Source: Verrucomicrobiales bacterium
GTDB taxonomy: Bacteria; Verrucomicrobiota; Verrucomicrobiia; Verrucomicrobiales; DEV007
Direction: 5' to 3'
NCBI GenBank assembly: GCA_029213195.1
Contig: JARGNI010000005.1
Location: forward strand, 153,263-217,262
Length of the DNA stretch: 64,000 nt
Below, piece by piece: positions 1-8,189 of this stretch. The position numbers and the translations under genes are program-made. The first letter of the stretch is position 1, and each line of letters begins with the position of its first letter. The notes beneath the pieces were generated by a model that did no database searches, was not told the DNA's origin, and saw only the letters and a program-made list of their open reading frames with translations.

Positions 1-724
1 CCAGCTCCTCGAATTGGATCGTCTCCAGATCCCGAATTGTCCGAGCCTCGGATCCCTCGGCAAGGCTGGCCAACATATTGGTCATCCTTTCCATCTGGGA
101 CCCAACCTCACTGTAATAGTCATTCCAGAATTCCGTATCCTGAGGCTTCCTTCCCAGTTCGTCCTCCAACTGGTAGGGAAGCATGTCATAAAACGTTCGC
201 AAGACAGTCAGGGAATTCCTGAGATGGTGATTCAGCCCTCGTGAGAGGATTCCCATGCTGGAGGCTTTGTCAGCCATCACCAACTGCTGAACCATCTTGG
301 ATTTCTCCTCGAGAAGCGCTTCCCTTTCCTGCAGCGCCGAGTAGTGCCGCAAAGCCTTCGCGAGGCGGTGCTCCAAATCCATGGGGTCCCATGGCTTGCT
401 CAGGTAGGAATAGAGAAGCCCATCGTTGAGACAATCCACTGCCACGTTCAGATCGGTAAAAGCCGTCACAAGGAAGCGAAAAGGGCCCGGATCAACCGCT
501 TCGATTCTCCGCAGGAGATCGATCCCAGACTCGTTGGGCATCTTCTTATCACTCAAGACCAACCCGATCTTGTCGTGATGCTCCACGAAAATATCATACC
601 CCTCGTTCGGCGAACTCGCGGTGTAGATAGGAGCCAGATCGCTGAAGATGGCTTCGAAGTATTTCAGGGACTTCTCTTCGTCGTCGATGTAGAGAATTCC
701 GTAGTTGGAGATTGTTGGTTCCAT
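1..724 (-). CDS. Response regulator fused to a histidine-kinase-like domain (partial, PhcR-like)
   Basis: The gene is cut by the left edge of the window, so its 3' end is missing. I translated it from the minus strand starting at the ATG at 724. The first ~120 residues are a receiver domain with an acidic pair (LYIDDEEK), a phosphoacceptor aspartate in LVLSDKKMPNESG and the conserved lysine in YLSKPWD. A coiled linker follows, then a DHp-like helix with the H-box GLNHHLRNSL. A receiver followed by a kinase core is the arrangement of PhcR-type regulators. It starts 2 bp after the stop of the membrane kinase gene, so the two are co-transcribed. It probably takes phosphate from that kinase. Whether the truncated half has an intact ATPase domain cannot be seen. 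Confidence 0.85.
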   Translation of the reverse strand, partial: MEPTISNYGILYIDDEEKSLKYFEAIFSDLAPIYTASSPNEGYDIFVEHHDKIGLVLSDKKMPNESGIDLLRRIEAVDPGPFRFLVTAFTDLNVAVDCLNDGLLYSYLSKPWDPMDLEHRLAKALRHYSALQEREALLEEKSKMVQQLVMADKASSMGILSRGLNHHLRNSLTVLRTFYDMLPYQLEDELGRKPQDTEFWNDYYSEVGSQMERMTNMLASLAEGSEARTIRDLETIQFEEL

Positions 725-726
725 GC

Positions 727-2259
727 TTAGTGGGAATGGGTCGTTATTTCTTTCCTGACGGCAGGCCCATCGCTTGCGCCAAGCTCTTCAGCTCGCTTCG
801 GTGGGAGCGATTGCGAGTGATGATTGCTAGGGTTTCCCTGGCTCAAGAGGGGCAGGCGAATCACGAATCGGGTGAACTCACCCAATTCCGATTCAACACG
901 AATACTTCCGTTGTGGGACTCGACAATACGGTAAGAGATGCTCAATCCGAGGCCCGTTCCTTCACCAACTTCCTTGGTCGTAAAGAATGGATCAAAGAGC
1001 TGCTTGGCATGATCCTTCTCGATCCCCGGTCCATTGTCCCATACCTCGATTATCACATTCGAACCTTCGGAACGGGTGGAAAGTCTTAAGATCCCTCCCT
1101 GTTCCTTCCCCGACTTGGCCATCGCCTGAATCGCGTTGTGAACGAGATTGAGAATGACTTGGGTGAGTTGGTTCTTCACTCCCTCGATGCGCAACCCGGA
1201 TTCGAGATGGGTGGAAACCACGACCTGCGCGTCTTCGATCTCCTTACCGAGCATCCGCTGCGCCACAAGAATACAATCCTCGATTTCGAATTCGATTCGC
1301 ACCTCACTGCTCTTGTGCGAAAACTCACGAAGTTCGCGAACGATATCCTTCATCCGGTCGATGCTGTCCTGGATATCTTCGATCGCCTCTGACATCTGCG
1401 GGTTGGTCTCATTCCCCTTGCTGAGTTTTCGAAGAAGGTAGAGAGCTTGGTTGGAGTAATTGAGAGGATTTCCGATTTCATGAATCACTCCAGCACTGAG
1501 TTGCCCGAGAGATGCCATCTTTTCAGACTGGATGAGGCGCCCCTCGGTATCCTTCAGTTCTACCAGGGCCTCTTCCAACTCCGCCTTCTGTCTGCGCAAT
1601 GCGATTCGCTGCTGTCGATCACGTGAGCGAATGACGAAGTTGGCGACTCGAAATCGATGGTGAGCAATACATCCCGAAATGATCACGGTTCCCTTCGCCG
1701 CAATAAAAATACAGTTGTTCACAAATCCGGCGGCCGTCTTGGAGTCCATGCCATTCACCAACGCAGGCGCAGAGGCGATGAAATACATGATGGCAATCGA
1801 TACCGTCGCAATGAACGCTTCTTTGTAGGTCCAGTGAAAGACGAACCCGATCGCGACGATGCACAGCGTCAGCCCCGCATAGTATGAGGTCCCTGGATCC
1901 TGGGCAAAAAAGATCATCAGGGAAATGAAAAAGGCCGGGTTCAACGGAAGAGCCACGGTGAAGGCTCGATAGTAGTGTTTTCCGAGGGGCGTATAGACCA
2001 GCGCGAGAAGAAAACCGGCCGTTGCCACACAGAGGAGCCGGAGATAGAGGAAGAGCTCGAAGAACTCTGGATAGGCGAAGTAATCCAGAATCGAGAAAAA
2101 CGGCACCATCGTCATGATCAATACGATGATCAGCTTCTGGTTCTTTATCGTGCTCTGGCGCTCTTCAGCGCACATCATCTTCCAAGCAAAATTAGAAAGT
2201 TCCTCGGGACACTCAGTCGTCGAGAACTTCAGATTCAGGTTGGAAAACAGCCGTGGCAT
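727..2259 (-). CDS. Membrane histidine kinase with six-helix sensor (PhcS/LqsS/CqsS-like architecture)
   Basis: A 510-residue sensor kinase. Residues ~43-200 are hydrophobic and can be read as six membrane helices with very short loops, so the sensor has no large periplasmic domain and probably detects a lipophilic or membrane-partitioned ligand. A short coiled coil leads to a HisKA domain with H-box SAGVIHEIGNPLNY near residue 260. The HATPase_c domain has N-box NLVHNAIQAM, G1 DNGPGIEKDH, F-box LFDPFFTTK and G2 GTGLGLSIS, so it should be active. It lies between the receiver-methyltransferase gene upstream and the receiver-kinase gene downstream on the same strand. I infer autophosphorylation and transfer to one or both partner receivers; the ligand is not shown by the sequence. 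Confidence 0.9.
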   Translation of the reverse strand: MPRLFSNLNLKFSTTECPEELSNFAWKMMCAEERQSTIKNQKLIIVLIMTMVPFFSILDYFAYPEFFELFLYLRLLCVATAGFLLALVYTPLGKHYYRAFTVALPLNPAFFISLMIFFAQDPGTSYYAGLTLCIVAIGFVFHWTYKEAFIATVSIAIMYFIASAPALVNGMDSKTAAGFVNNCIFIAAKGTVIISGCIAHHRFRVANFVIRSRDRQQRIALRRQKAELEEALVELKDTEGRLIQSEKMASLGQLSAGVIHEIGNPLNYSNQALYLLRKLSKGNETNPQMSEAIEDIQDSIDRMKDIVRELREFSHKSSEVRIEFEIEDCILVAQRMLGKEIEDAQVVVSTHLESGLRIEGVKNQLTQVILNLVHNAIQAMAKSGKEQGGILRLSTRSEGSNVIIEVWDNGPGIEKDHAKQLFDPFFTTKEVGEGTGLGLSISYRIVESHNGSIRVESELGEFTRFVIRLPLLSQGNPSNHHSQSLPPKRAEELGASDGPAVRKEITTHSH

Positions 2260-2320
2260 CGCATCAACGATACCACAATAATTTCAATAATCCCTTATTT
2301 TAATGGAATTTATTGAAATT

Positions 2321-4246
2321 CTATTTCTTAACGAGGGCGTAGACTTCTACACCATCGGAGTCGGTTTCCCTGATCAGCTCCGCCTCCTCGCCGACGGCTC
2401 GACGTACCAATGACTCAAATTGCTCTTCGCTTCGATAGAGCAACTCCCAATCCATCACGTAGGTCATCCAGGAACGAATCGGATTCTCGACGGTAAAATT
2501 GCTTACCACGAGCTTTCCATTTTCCGCGAGCAATCCGAAGAGATATCGGGTCACCTTCACGATCAGTCGATCGGAGAGATAATCGAACAAACCCGCGCAG
2601 TATACGAGATCGTAATCGTCTTCAGCAACAAATCCTTCCTGGCCATCTGCGAGTCCAACACCCCGGGAACGATTGGCAAGATCGATCACCGAGCTTTGAT
2701 GAAGGCCAAGCTCGATCCCTTCGGGAATTTCACCAAGCATCGAATACTGTCTCTCTGCTTCGTTCAAGGTAACCTCGGAGAAATCGACGAGAGAAAAACT
2801 CACCCGATGAGATGCTGGCGGGCTTTGAATGAAGCGTTGCACTTCATATGCGACGCCGCTGGCCATACTCAAAATCTTCGCAGGACGCCCCAGGTCTCGG
2901 TTTGCCGTTTCCACTGCACCCAAGATTTCCCGATGCAGAAGATCCACCCGGTAGCGATACGCGGCAGCAGCACCACAGGAAAGGATCCAGGAATTGACGA
3001 TCCGACCATAGATATCGTATCCCTCGAGTGGGTTACCCAGGATCTGCCCTAGCATTCCAAAATCTCCGGGAACACCGATGGGCCGCTCGACAACGCGGGA
3101 CAGGAACGGGGAAGCGAGGACGTAGGGATAGAGCACTCGACGTGCATATCGCTTTCCGAGCTGCATCTCCCCGGCATTCTCGAGAGCGATCGAAGCCTTT
3201 TCAAATCGGATGATAGCATCCCAGAACACCTCTCCGAATCGATCTGCCAGTTCCGAAACCAAGTGATTCTCTTCGGAGAAAGCAGAGACAGGGTCTTCTC
3301 CCTTCTCGGTCTCGGACTCTTCACAAGCCCGCCACAAAGTATCCAACGACTCAGCCAACTCGTTCACGGATAGCCGAAACTCGGGAAGAAGTTTGCTCCA
3401 ATCCTCCATGAGCACCCGGTCGGGAGAAACTCTCTGTTTTCCAGATTCCTTTGGAATCGCCTCCTCATCCCACAATGTCACTCCCCAAAGGCCTGCCAGA
3501 ATCACCTCAACCTCTACCCGGTCGGAAGATGAGCGAGAGATTTCTCCAACCATTCCACGGCCACATTCGAGAACCTGGTCACCAAACCGAAAAGCGACCT
3601 GATTCAAATCCGAGCCACGGGTAACGCCATCCCTTTGCGGAAGATTCACGAAGACCGACCGATATCCGAAACGAGACACGATCCCTTCCAGCTCCGTTCC
3701 CGCTGCAGTAATTGCAGAGAAATCCTTTGGACTCTCATGAACCACGAACTCGGGTTCCGCAACCTCCTGCGAAACAGGAACACGATCCGATTTCGCGACC
3801 ATCCCCCTCTTCTCGTGGGCCTTTTGAATCTCGGCTCTCAATTCGTTGATCTGAACCGGCTTCGGCAAAAAACAAGTCGCGCCCTTCGAAAGCGCAAATT
3901 CTGCAAGCGCAGGATCCCCGTATCCCGTCAGGAAAATCACAGGAATGTCGGAGGACACAGCGCGAATCTCTTCGAGGATTTCAATTCCGTCCCGAACAGG
4001 AAGTCGATAATCCAAGAGGATGACATCATAGGCCTCCACCTCCAATTGTCCCGCCTTCGGAACCCCAAACCGAAACTCTACCTCAGCAAAGTCGTCCAGG
4101 CAACGTTTCGCAAGCCGACAGAACTCCGGATCATCATCAATCACCAGCAACGACAACACACCACTGGGAACCGCACCCAAAGGCCGTAACGAACCCTCTG
4201 ACATGGCCGCAGAGGCCGGCCTATCCTCCATTTTCTTCAAACGCAT
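2321..4246 (-). CDS. Receiver domain fused to a SAM-dependent methyltransferase (PhcB-like)
   Basis: A 641-residue protein in three parts. The N-terminal ~150 residues are a receiver domain (acidic residues in VIDDDPE, phosphoacceptor in VILLDYRLPVRDG, lysine in FLPKPVQ). The middle (~residues 170-430) starts with a beta-rich PilZ-like stretch and continues helical. The C-terminal ~200 residues are a class I SAM methyltransferase with a nucleotide-binding loop at ILSMASGVAYEV, an acidic strand end at FSLVDFSE and a later strand DLVYCAGLFDYLSD. This methyltransferase type resembles proteins annotated as 3-hydroxypalmitic acid methyl ester biosynthesis proteins (PhcB). It is the first gene of the minus-strand unit, 61 bp before the kinase gene. 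I infer methylation of a hydroxy fatty acid signal under phosphorylation control; the substrate is not proven. Confidence 0.75.
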   Translation of the reverse strand: MRLKKMEDRPASAAMSEGSLRPLGAVPSGVLSLLVIDDDPEFCRLAKRCLDDFAEVEFRFGVPKAGQLEVEAYDVILLDYRLPVRDGIEILEEIRAVSSDIPVIFLTGYGDPALAEFALSKGATCFLPKPVQINELRAEIQKAHEKRGMVAKSDRVPVSQEVAEPEFVVHESPKDFSAITAAGTELEGIVSRFGYRSVFVNLPQRDGVTRGSDLNQVAFRFGDQVLECGRGMVGEISRSSSDRVEVEVILAGLWGVTLWDEEAIPKESGKQRVSPDRVLMEDWSKLLPEFRLSVNELAESLDTLWRACEESETEKGEDPVSAFSEENHLVSELADRFGEVFWDAIIRFEKASIALENAGEMQLGKRYARRVLYPYVLASPFLSRVVERPIGVPGDFGMLGQILGNPLEGYDIYGRIVNSWILSCGAAAAYRYRVDLLHREILGAVETANRDLGRPAKILSMASGVAYEVQRFIQSPPASHRVSFSLVDFSEVTLNEAERQYSMLGEIPEGIELGLHQSSVIDLANRSRGVGLADGQEGFVAEDDYDLVYCAGLFDYLSDRLIVKVTRYLFGLLAENGKLVVSNFTVENPIRSWMTYVMDWELLYRSEEQFESLVRRAVGEEAELIRETDSDGVEVYALVKK

Positions 4247-4879
4247 GCAAAGAAAATAAAATCATTAGCGAGATAATCAATCTTTTTTTATAATTTTATT
4301 AAATTTGAAACTAATTTTTGCAGATATGCCTCTGAGTGCAGGTATTCGTTTCTTTTCTCGTGTCCGAATTCTCTTCGCACCCTGAATCCGTTCCGAAAGC
4401 AATGGATCTCGAAACTCGCGATCCTCAACTCGATTCGCCTTTCCCCTTCCTGCGATCTTCAACCCTTTCGGGTCGAGTCGACTCTAATCGGTTTCTCGAA
4501 GAATTTTCCGTATCTAGATAGCGTGTTGCTCAACATCCCGCTGGAAAAACCGAATGCTCGCAGAGGGGAAAACCTTATCCCCCCGCCTAGAGAGATCCGC
4601 TTCGCCTCCGCCTCGATAGAGAACGTTTCTTTCGGATCCAGGGTCTTCCGCTGCTCGATCAGATTTCGGAAGGCAAGATTCAACCGGGCTCAATTAAGTC
4701 ATGGAAAAGTGGGCCTGGCAGAATGGAACGGCATTGAGAATGCGATTTCCAGCAGCTCTGCGAAGACAGGCCCGATTCGAAAGCAACGCCCCCCCCCGGA
4801 TTTCCCCCTATGATTTGGGACCCCACGACACCACGGGTCACGGAATCGGAAATACCTCTATGGATTCCCTCTCTGCCGA
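4247..4879. other. Intergenic region without a convincing gene
   Basis: About 630 bp between two minus-strand genes. The part next to the receiver-methyltransferase gene (about 4250-4320) is strongly AT-rich, unlike the surrounding sequence, and is the likely promoter region of the signalling operon. The short open frames here (up to 96 codons) have arginine- and serine-rich translations that look like random frames, and I do not call them. I see no clear terminator hairpin with a T-run. Confidence 0.5.
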
Positions 4880-6322
4880 CTAGAACATCTCCGGAAAAGC
4901 CGCTTCCAAGGACAAAGCATCTCCCGTTTCCTTCTGCAATTCCAGAAGCCCCTGGAACAGAGTCTGAACTCGTTCCGAGTGCTGGCCAGACACATCCTTC
5001 ATCTCAAGAGGGTCGTTGTTGAGATCGAATAGAAGCAACTTCGGCACCTTGGGATAGGCAATCAACTTCCACCCGTCCTTAACGATGCACCGCTGACTCA
5101 TCTGGTAGGCGCCATAGATCGCAGTGTATTCGGAAGGCTCTCCCTTGAGGAGCGGCAGGAGGGACTGAAACTGAACATGCTCGGGAGCGGCCACCTCGGC
5201 AAGCTCGAGAGAAGTCGCCATAACATCCTGCAAGTAGATGGGTTCGTCGATCTTCTTTCCAGCTTCGACACCTGGCCCGACCATCATGAAAGGGATGCGA
5301 ACGCTATGATCGAAGAGGCTCTGCTTTCCGATCAAGCCGTGACGGCCCACCGACAATCCGTGGTCAGACGTGAAGACGATGTAGGTGTTCTCTTTCTCTC
5401 CCGATGCCTCCAGCGCATCGAGAATACGACCAATCTGGTCATCCATGTGGGTAATGATCGCATAGTATTCCTGACGATGAACCTGGACGGCATACTTGGT
5501 TCGCGGGAACGGCGCGAGCTTCTCATCGCGAAGAGTCGGCGGATTATCGATTTCCATTCGATAGGGGTATTCCGTGAGGAAGTTCTCAGGGACCGCCATC
5601 CGATCGAGGGGGTATTTTTCAATGTATTCCTTCGGAGCCTGTCGGGGATCATGGGGAGCGTTGAAGGCGATATACATGAAGAACGGATTCTCGGACGCTT
5701 TCGCCATTTTAAGAAAGTCGAGAGCATCATCCGCGACGACTTCGCTCCAGTGTTTTCCGCCCTTCCAAAACCCCTCGAATTTCGGATCGTAGGGGCTCCA
5801 AGCATCTGGCTGGCCCTGCACCGGCCGATTGTATCCCTCCTTGGTTTGATTCGGCATTCCACCGCGAACATTTCGAGCCACGGTAAAGATCTCATTGGGA
5901 TTCGCCTTCACGTGCCACTTCCCTGTGAAATAAGTATCGTATCCCCCCTTCTCCATCAGCTGCGACCACATCAGCCCTTCTTTCTGAAAATCAGGCCACT
6001 CGGGATGAGGCAGTTCTGACTTCCGAATATTGTTGGAAATCTTGTGCGCGTGCCAGACGAAGGCCCCCGTGTTCAACATGTGTCGACTTGCTACGCAGAT
6101 GGCACCATTCCAGCCGCCCATGTTGTAGGCGTGCGTAAACGTCGTTCCCTCCTCGACGAGCCTGTCGAGATTCGGGGTCTCGATGTCCGTCATGCCAAAG
6201 GCCCCGATGGTCTCGAAACACTGGTCATCCGAAAAGAGAAAAAGAATATTCGGCTTCTCTTCGGACCACGCCAGAGAAACCAAACCACTCACCAATACAC
6301 AAGCCAGGGAAATCCATTTCAT
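4880..6322 (-). CDS. Secreted type I sulfatase
   Basis: A 480-residue arylsulfatase-family hydrolase. Residues 1-20 are a signal peptide. The mature protein starts with the metal-binding strand NILFLFSDDQ. The formylglycine site is C76-V-A-S-R80, a CxAxR variant of the usual CxPSR, so maturation by a formylglycine-generating enzyme or anaerobic sulfatase-maturating enzyme is expected; neither is in this window. The later motif TGKWH and the strand YIVFTSDHG, which supplies metal ligands, are present. It probably removes sulfate esters from polysaccharides in the periplasm or outside the cell. It stands alone, divergent from the DUF2853 gene. The exact substrate cannot be read from the sequence. 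Confidence 0.93.
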   Translation of the reverse strand: MKWISLACVLVSGLVSLAWSEEKPNILFLFSDDQCFETIGAFGMTDIETPNLDRLVEEGTTFTHAYNMGGWNGAICVASRHMLNTGAFVWHAHKISNNIRKSELPHPEWPDFQKEGLMWSQLMEKGGYDTYFTGKWHVKANPNEIFTVARNVRGGMPNQTKEGYNRPVQGQPDAWSPYDPKFEGFWKGGKHWSEVVADDALDFLKMAKASENPFFMYIAFNAPHDPRQAPKEYIEKYPLDRMAVPENFLTEYPYRMEIDNPPTLRDEKLAPFPRTKYAVQVHRQEYYAIITHMDDQIGRILDALEASGEKENTYIVFTSDHGLSVGRHGLIGKQSLFDHSVRIPFMMVGPGVEAGKKIDEPIYLQDVMATSLELAEVAAPEHVQFQSLLPLLKGEPSEYTAIYGAYQMSQRCIVKDGWKLIAYPKVPKLLLFDLNNDPLEMKDVSGQHSERVQTLFQGLLELQKETGDALSLEAAFPEMF

Positions 6323-6408
6323 GATCGCATCTTCCCCAAGGTTCGACCGATTGTAAAGATCGGCAAAAGCCCCGAATGCGCCTATTCGAGCTTTTGTAAA
6401 TTAAAATC

Positions 6409-6436
6409 TTGCCGAAATCTCGAATCCAGTGATAAT
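6409..6436 (+). promoter_or_regulatory. Sigma70-type promoter for the DUF2853 gene
   Basis: A -35 box TTGCCG (6409-6414) and a -10 box GATAAT (6431-6436) are separated by 16 bp and lie about 46 bp before the ATG at 6483. The surrounding sequence is AT-rich compared with the flanking genes. Assigned by consensus match only. Confidence 0.5.
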
Positions 6437-6482
6437 TAGGCATCGTGTAAGACATCACTAGTCCAACCGCACTACTACCACC

Positions 6483-6818
6483 ATGAGCAAACTCGACGAT
6501 CTCCTCGTAAAATACACTGCAGACCTCGAAGGGGTCGGCGAAAAAGTTGACCAAAATTTCCTGCGTGCTGTCGCCAAAGCATGTGGACCAGCCATCTACC
6601 GGAAGGATGCTTCTCTCGTTGCGCTCTCCGACAAAGCTGAGGTTGAGCGAGTCCGGAAAAATTTCCTCATTGGCAAGCTTGGACTCAAGGATTCCGAGAA
6701 GTTGGATGAAGGAATCGCAGCGGTGAAGAAAACCTACACGAAGCGCTCCAAGTATCGTGTGGTTTTCTACTACCTCCTCGCGAAGCACTTCAAGAAGCGC
6801 AAGCCTCTCATGGGTTAA
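6483..6818 (+). CDS. DUF2853 family protein
   Basis: A 111-residue cytosolic protein without signal peptide or membrane segment. It has the usual length and look of DUF2853: an N-terminal helix KLDDLLVKYTADL, then LRAVAKACGPAIYRKDASLV, then the stretch VRKNFLIGKLGL and a lysine-rich C-terminus. The family is small, all-helical and of unknown function. The gene has its own promoter upstream and a strong terminator 35 bp downstream, so it is monocistronic and probably well expressed. Confidence 0.9.
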   Translation: MSKLDDLLVKYTADLEGVGEKVDQNFLRAVAKACGPAIYRKDASLVALSDKAEVERVRKNFLIGKLGLKDSEKLDEGIAAVKKTYTKRSKYRVVFYYLLAKHFKKRKPLMG

Positions 6819-6852
6819 ACTTTAAACTGAAACTTGTTTTCGTTTCATCTCT

Positions 6853-6889
6853 GCCCCTTCCGAGGTTCTCTCAGAAGGGGCTTTTTTTT
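6853..6889 (+). terminator. Rho-independent terminator after DUF2853 gene
   Basis: A perfect 8-bp stem GCCCCTTC/GAAGGGGC (6853-6860 and 6874-6881) with a 13-nt loop is followed by eight T residues. Confidence 0.93.
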
Positions 6890-7146
6890 GAACGCAGAGA
6901 CTTTTAGAGAAATGCCCCGAATATGGCCAGGCAAGTCTCCAGAAAGTTCTGCCAGCAAGAACTTGGATACCGAGAACCTGATCCCCCCAGGTTTCTTGAA
7001 CTCCGCTCCGAGCAGAGCAAATGACAGATCTCTCCGTGGTTGCGCAGCGCGCCACGAATGGATCCCTGGCCTCCAGACAGGAGACCTCGTCATCCATTCC
7101 TTCTCGGGGGGCTTCCGGAATGCGAGAGCAAGAGCAGTGGGAAGTC
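6890..7146. other. Intergenic region, no gene seen
   Basis: Together with the terminator this makes a gap of about 330 bp between DUF2853 and the convergent cytochrome gene. Open frames on both strands (up to ~90-138 codons) give no recognisable protein and cross the terminator or the neighbouring gene, so none is called. Confidence 0.5.
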
Positions 7147-7767
7147 CTATTTCGCGCCCCCGGCCATTTCCGTGGCCAACTGTTGGCTTTCCGAATTCAA
7201 TCGTGAAACGGGCACTTCCGCTTTCTTGCCATTCTCCAGGATCAAGGTGACTACGTCATTTTCCAGACTCACGAATCGGGCCTGGATTGCCTTGCCGTCC
7301 GAACTGGTCCAGGTTTGATTGGCCGGTTTCTGCGGAAGCGTCGATGCAGCACCATCGGATTTCATGGGAGCTTTCTTCAGCCATTCTTCCTCGTCCTCGG
7401 TCGGGTTCGCAGCATCAATCACCGCACCCAGCTTGATCCACTCCTCGATCTTGTCGATCTCATCCTTGGGAATCCGCTCCGCCTTGCGGGGCATGAAGTC
7501 GGTATGTGAAGTATCAAGGGTCAGCCTTTCGAGAAAGTTGCTTTCATCCGGATTCCCGGGACGGATGATATTGTATTTCCCCACCTGATAGTCGCGAACC
7601 TCATCGAGGTCGTCGAGCGCCAGATTCCCTTTCACCTCCGTGTCGTTGCTGTGGCAGTCCCAGCAACGTTCCTTCATGATGGGTAGAATGTCTTTCTTGT
7701 AGTCGACACTTCGCGCAGGGGAAGCGATCAGGACAAAAACGAGGAGAATGGAGGAGAGACTCTTCAT
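7147..7767 (-). CDS. Planctomycete-type cytochrome c domain protein with C-terminal SHD1-like domain
   Basis: About 206 residues from the ATG at 7767; the open frame extends 13 codons upstream, but that start would lie inside the preceding gene. Residues 1-20 are a signal peptide. A heme-c motif C35-W-D-C-H39 sits in the typical planctomycete cytochrome c context (DYKKDILPIMKERC, later FMPRKAERIPKDEI). The C-terminal ~60 residues (WTSSDGKAIQARFVSLENDV) resemble the SLA1 homology domain 1 common in secreted proteins of this phylum. It is presumably a periplasmic electron-transfer or heme-binding protein. The start codon overlaps the end of the PhnA-type gene, suggesting co-transcription. Confidence 0.85.
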   Translation of the reverse strand: MKSLSSILLVFVLIASPARSVDYKKDILPIMKERCWDCHSNDTEVKGNLALDDLDEVRDYQVGKYNIIRPGNPDESNFLERLTLDTSHTDFMPRKAERIPKDEIDKIEEWIKLGAVIDAANPTEDEEEWLKKAPMKSDGAASTLPQKPANQTWTSSDGKAIQARFVSLENDVVTLILENGKKAEVPVSRLNSESQQLATEMAGGAK

Positions 7768-7784
7768 GCAAACCAGATAACGGC

Positions 7785-8186
7785 TCAGTTGTCTTCTGTT
7801 ACCCAATTTTCGATCGATTCCTCGAGAAAGACAGTGTCCAGCGTTTCACGAGCCCAGTCCTCGGAATCCGATTGGGCACGTAGCAGCCGGGTCGCGAGAA
7901 CCTGGACCGCAGGCACCTCGCTCCAGACCGACTGGGCCAGGCAGCGCCAATGCTCCCCTTTCTCGATCTTTCCAGGTGCCATCACGGCTTTCTCACAACG
8001 TTCGCACAAGAGAACACAGGATTCCCAGGTCGGTTCCTTCGGAGCCGGAGGCACCTCGACGATCCGCAATCCTTCGCGAACTTCTTCACAAAGTTCGCAG
8101 GTAGACCTCGCGCGCCTCGCAAGATCCTTGCCGAAAGACTGCAACTCAGCGACTCGAGCCTGGTATTCCTCTCTTCCCCTCGCCAT
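7785..8186 (-). CDS. PhnA-type zinc-ribbon protein
   Basis: 133 residues, no signal peptide. Two CxxC pairs (CELC near residue 30 and CERC near residue 61) form a PhnA/YjdM-like zinc ribbon. The stretch WRCLAQSVWSEVPAVQVLATRLL and the acidic tail are typical of PhnA-domain proteins. PhnA was named for phosphonoacetate hydrolase linkage but this subfamily has no established enzyme activity; a zinc-binding cytosolic role is all that can be said. It lies between the sulfatase and the cytochrome gene on the same strand with gaps of 3 bp and an overlap, so the three likely form an operon. Confidence 0.85.
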   Translation of the reverse strand: MARGREEYQARVAELQSFGKDLARRARSTCELCEEVREGLRIVEVPPAPKEPTWESCVLLCERCEKAVMAPGKIEKGEHWRCLAQSVWSEVPAVQVLATRLLRAQSDSEDWARETLDTVFLEESIENWVTEDN

Positions 8187-8189
8187 GGA

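Noticed and set aside
6822..7097. A minus-strand 91-codon frame after DUF2853
   Set aside because: It crosses the strong terminator and has no recognisable features or start signals.
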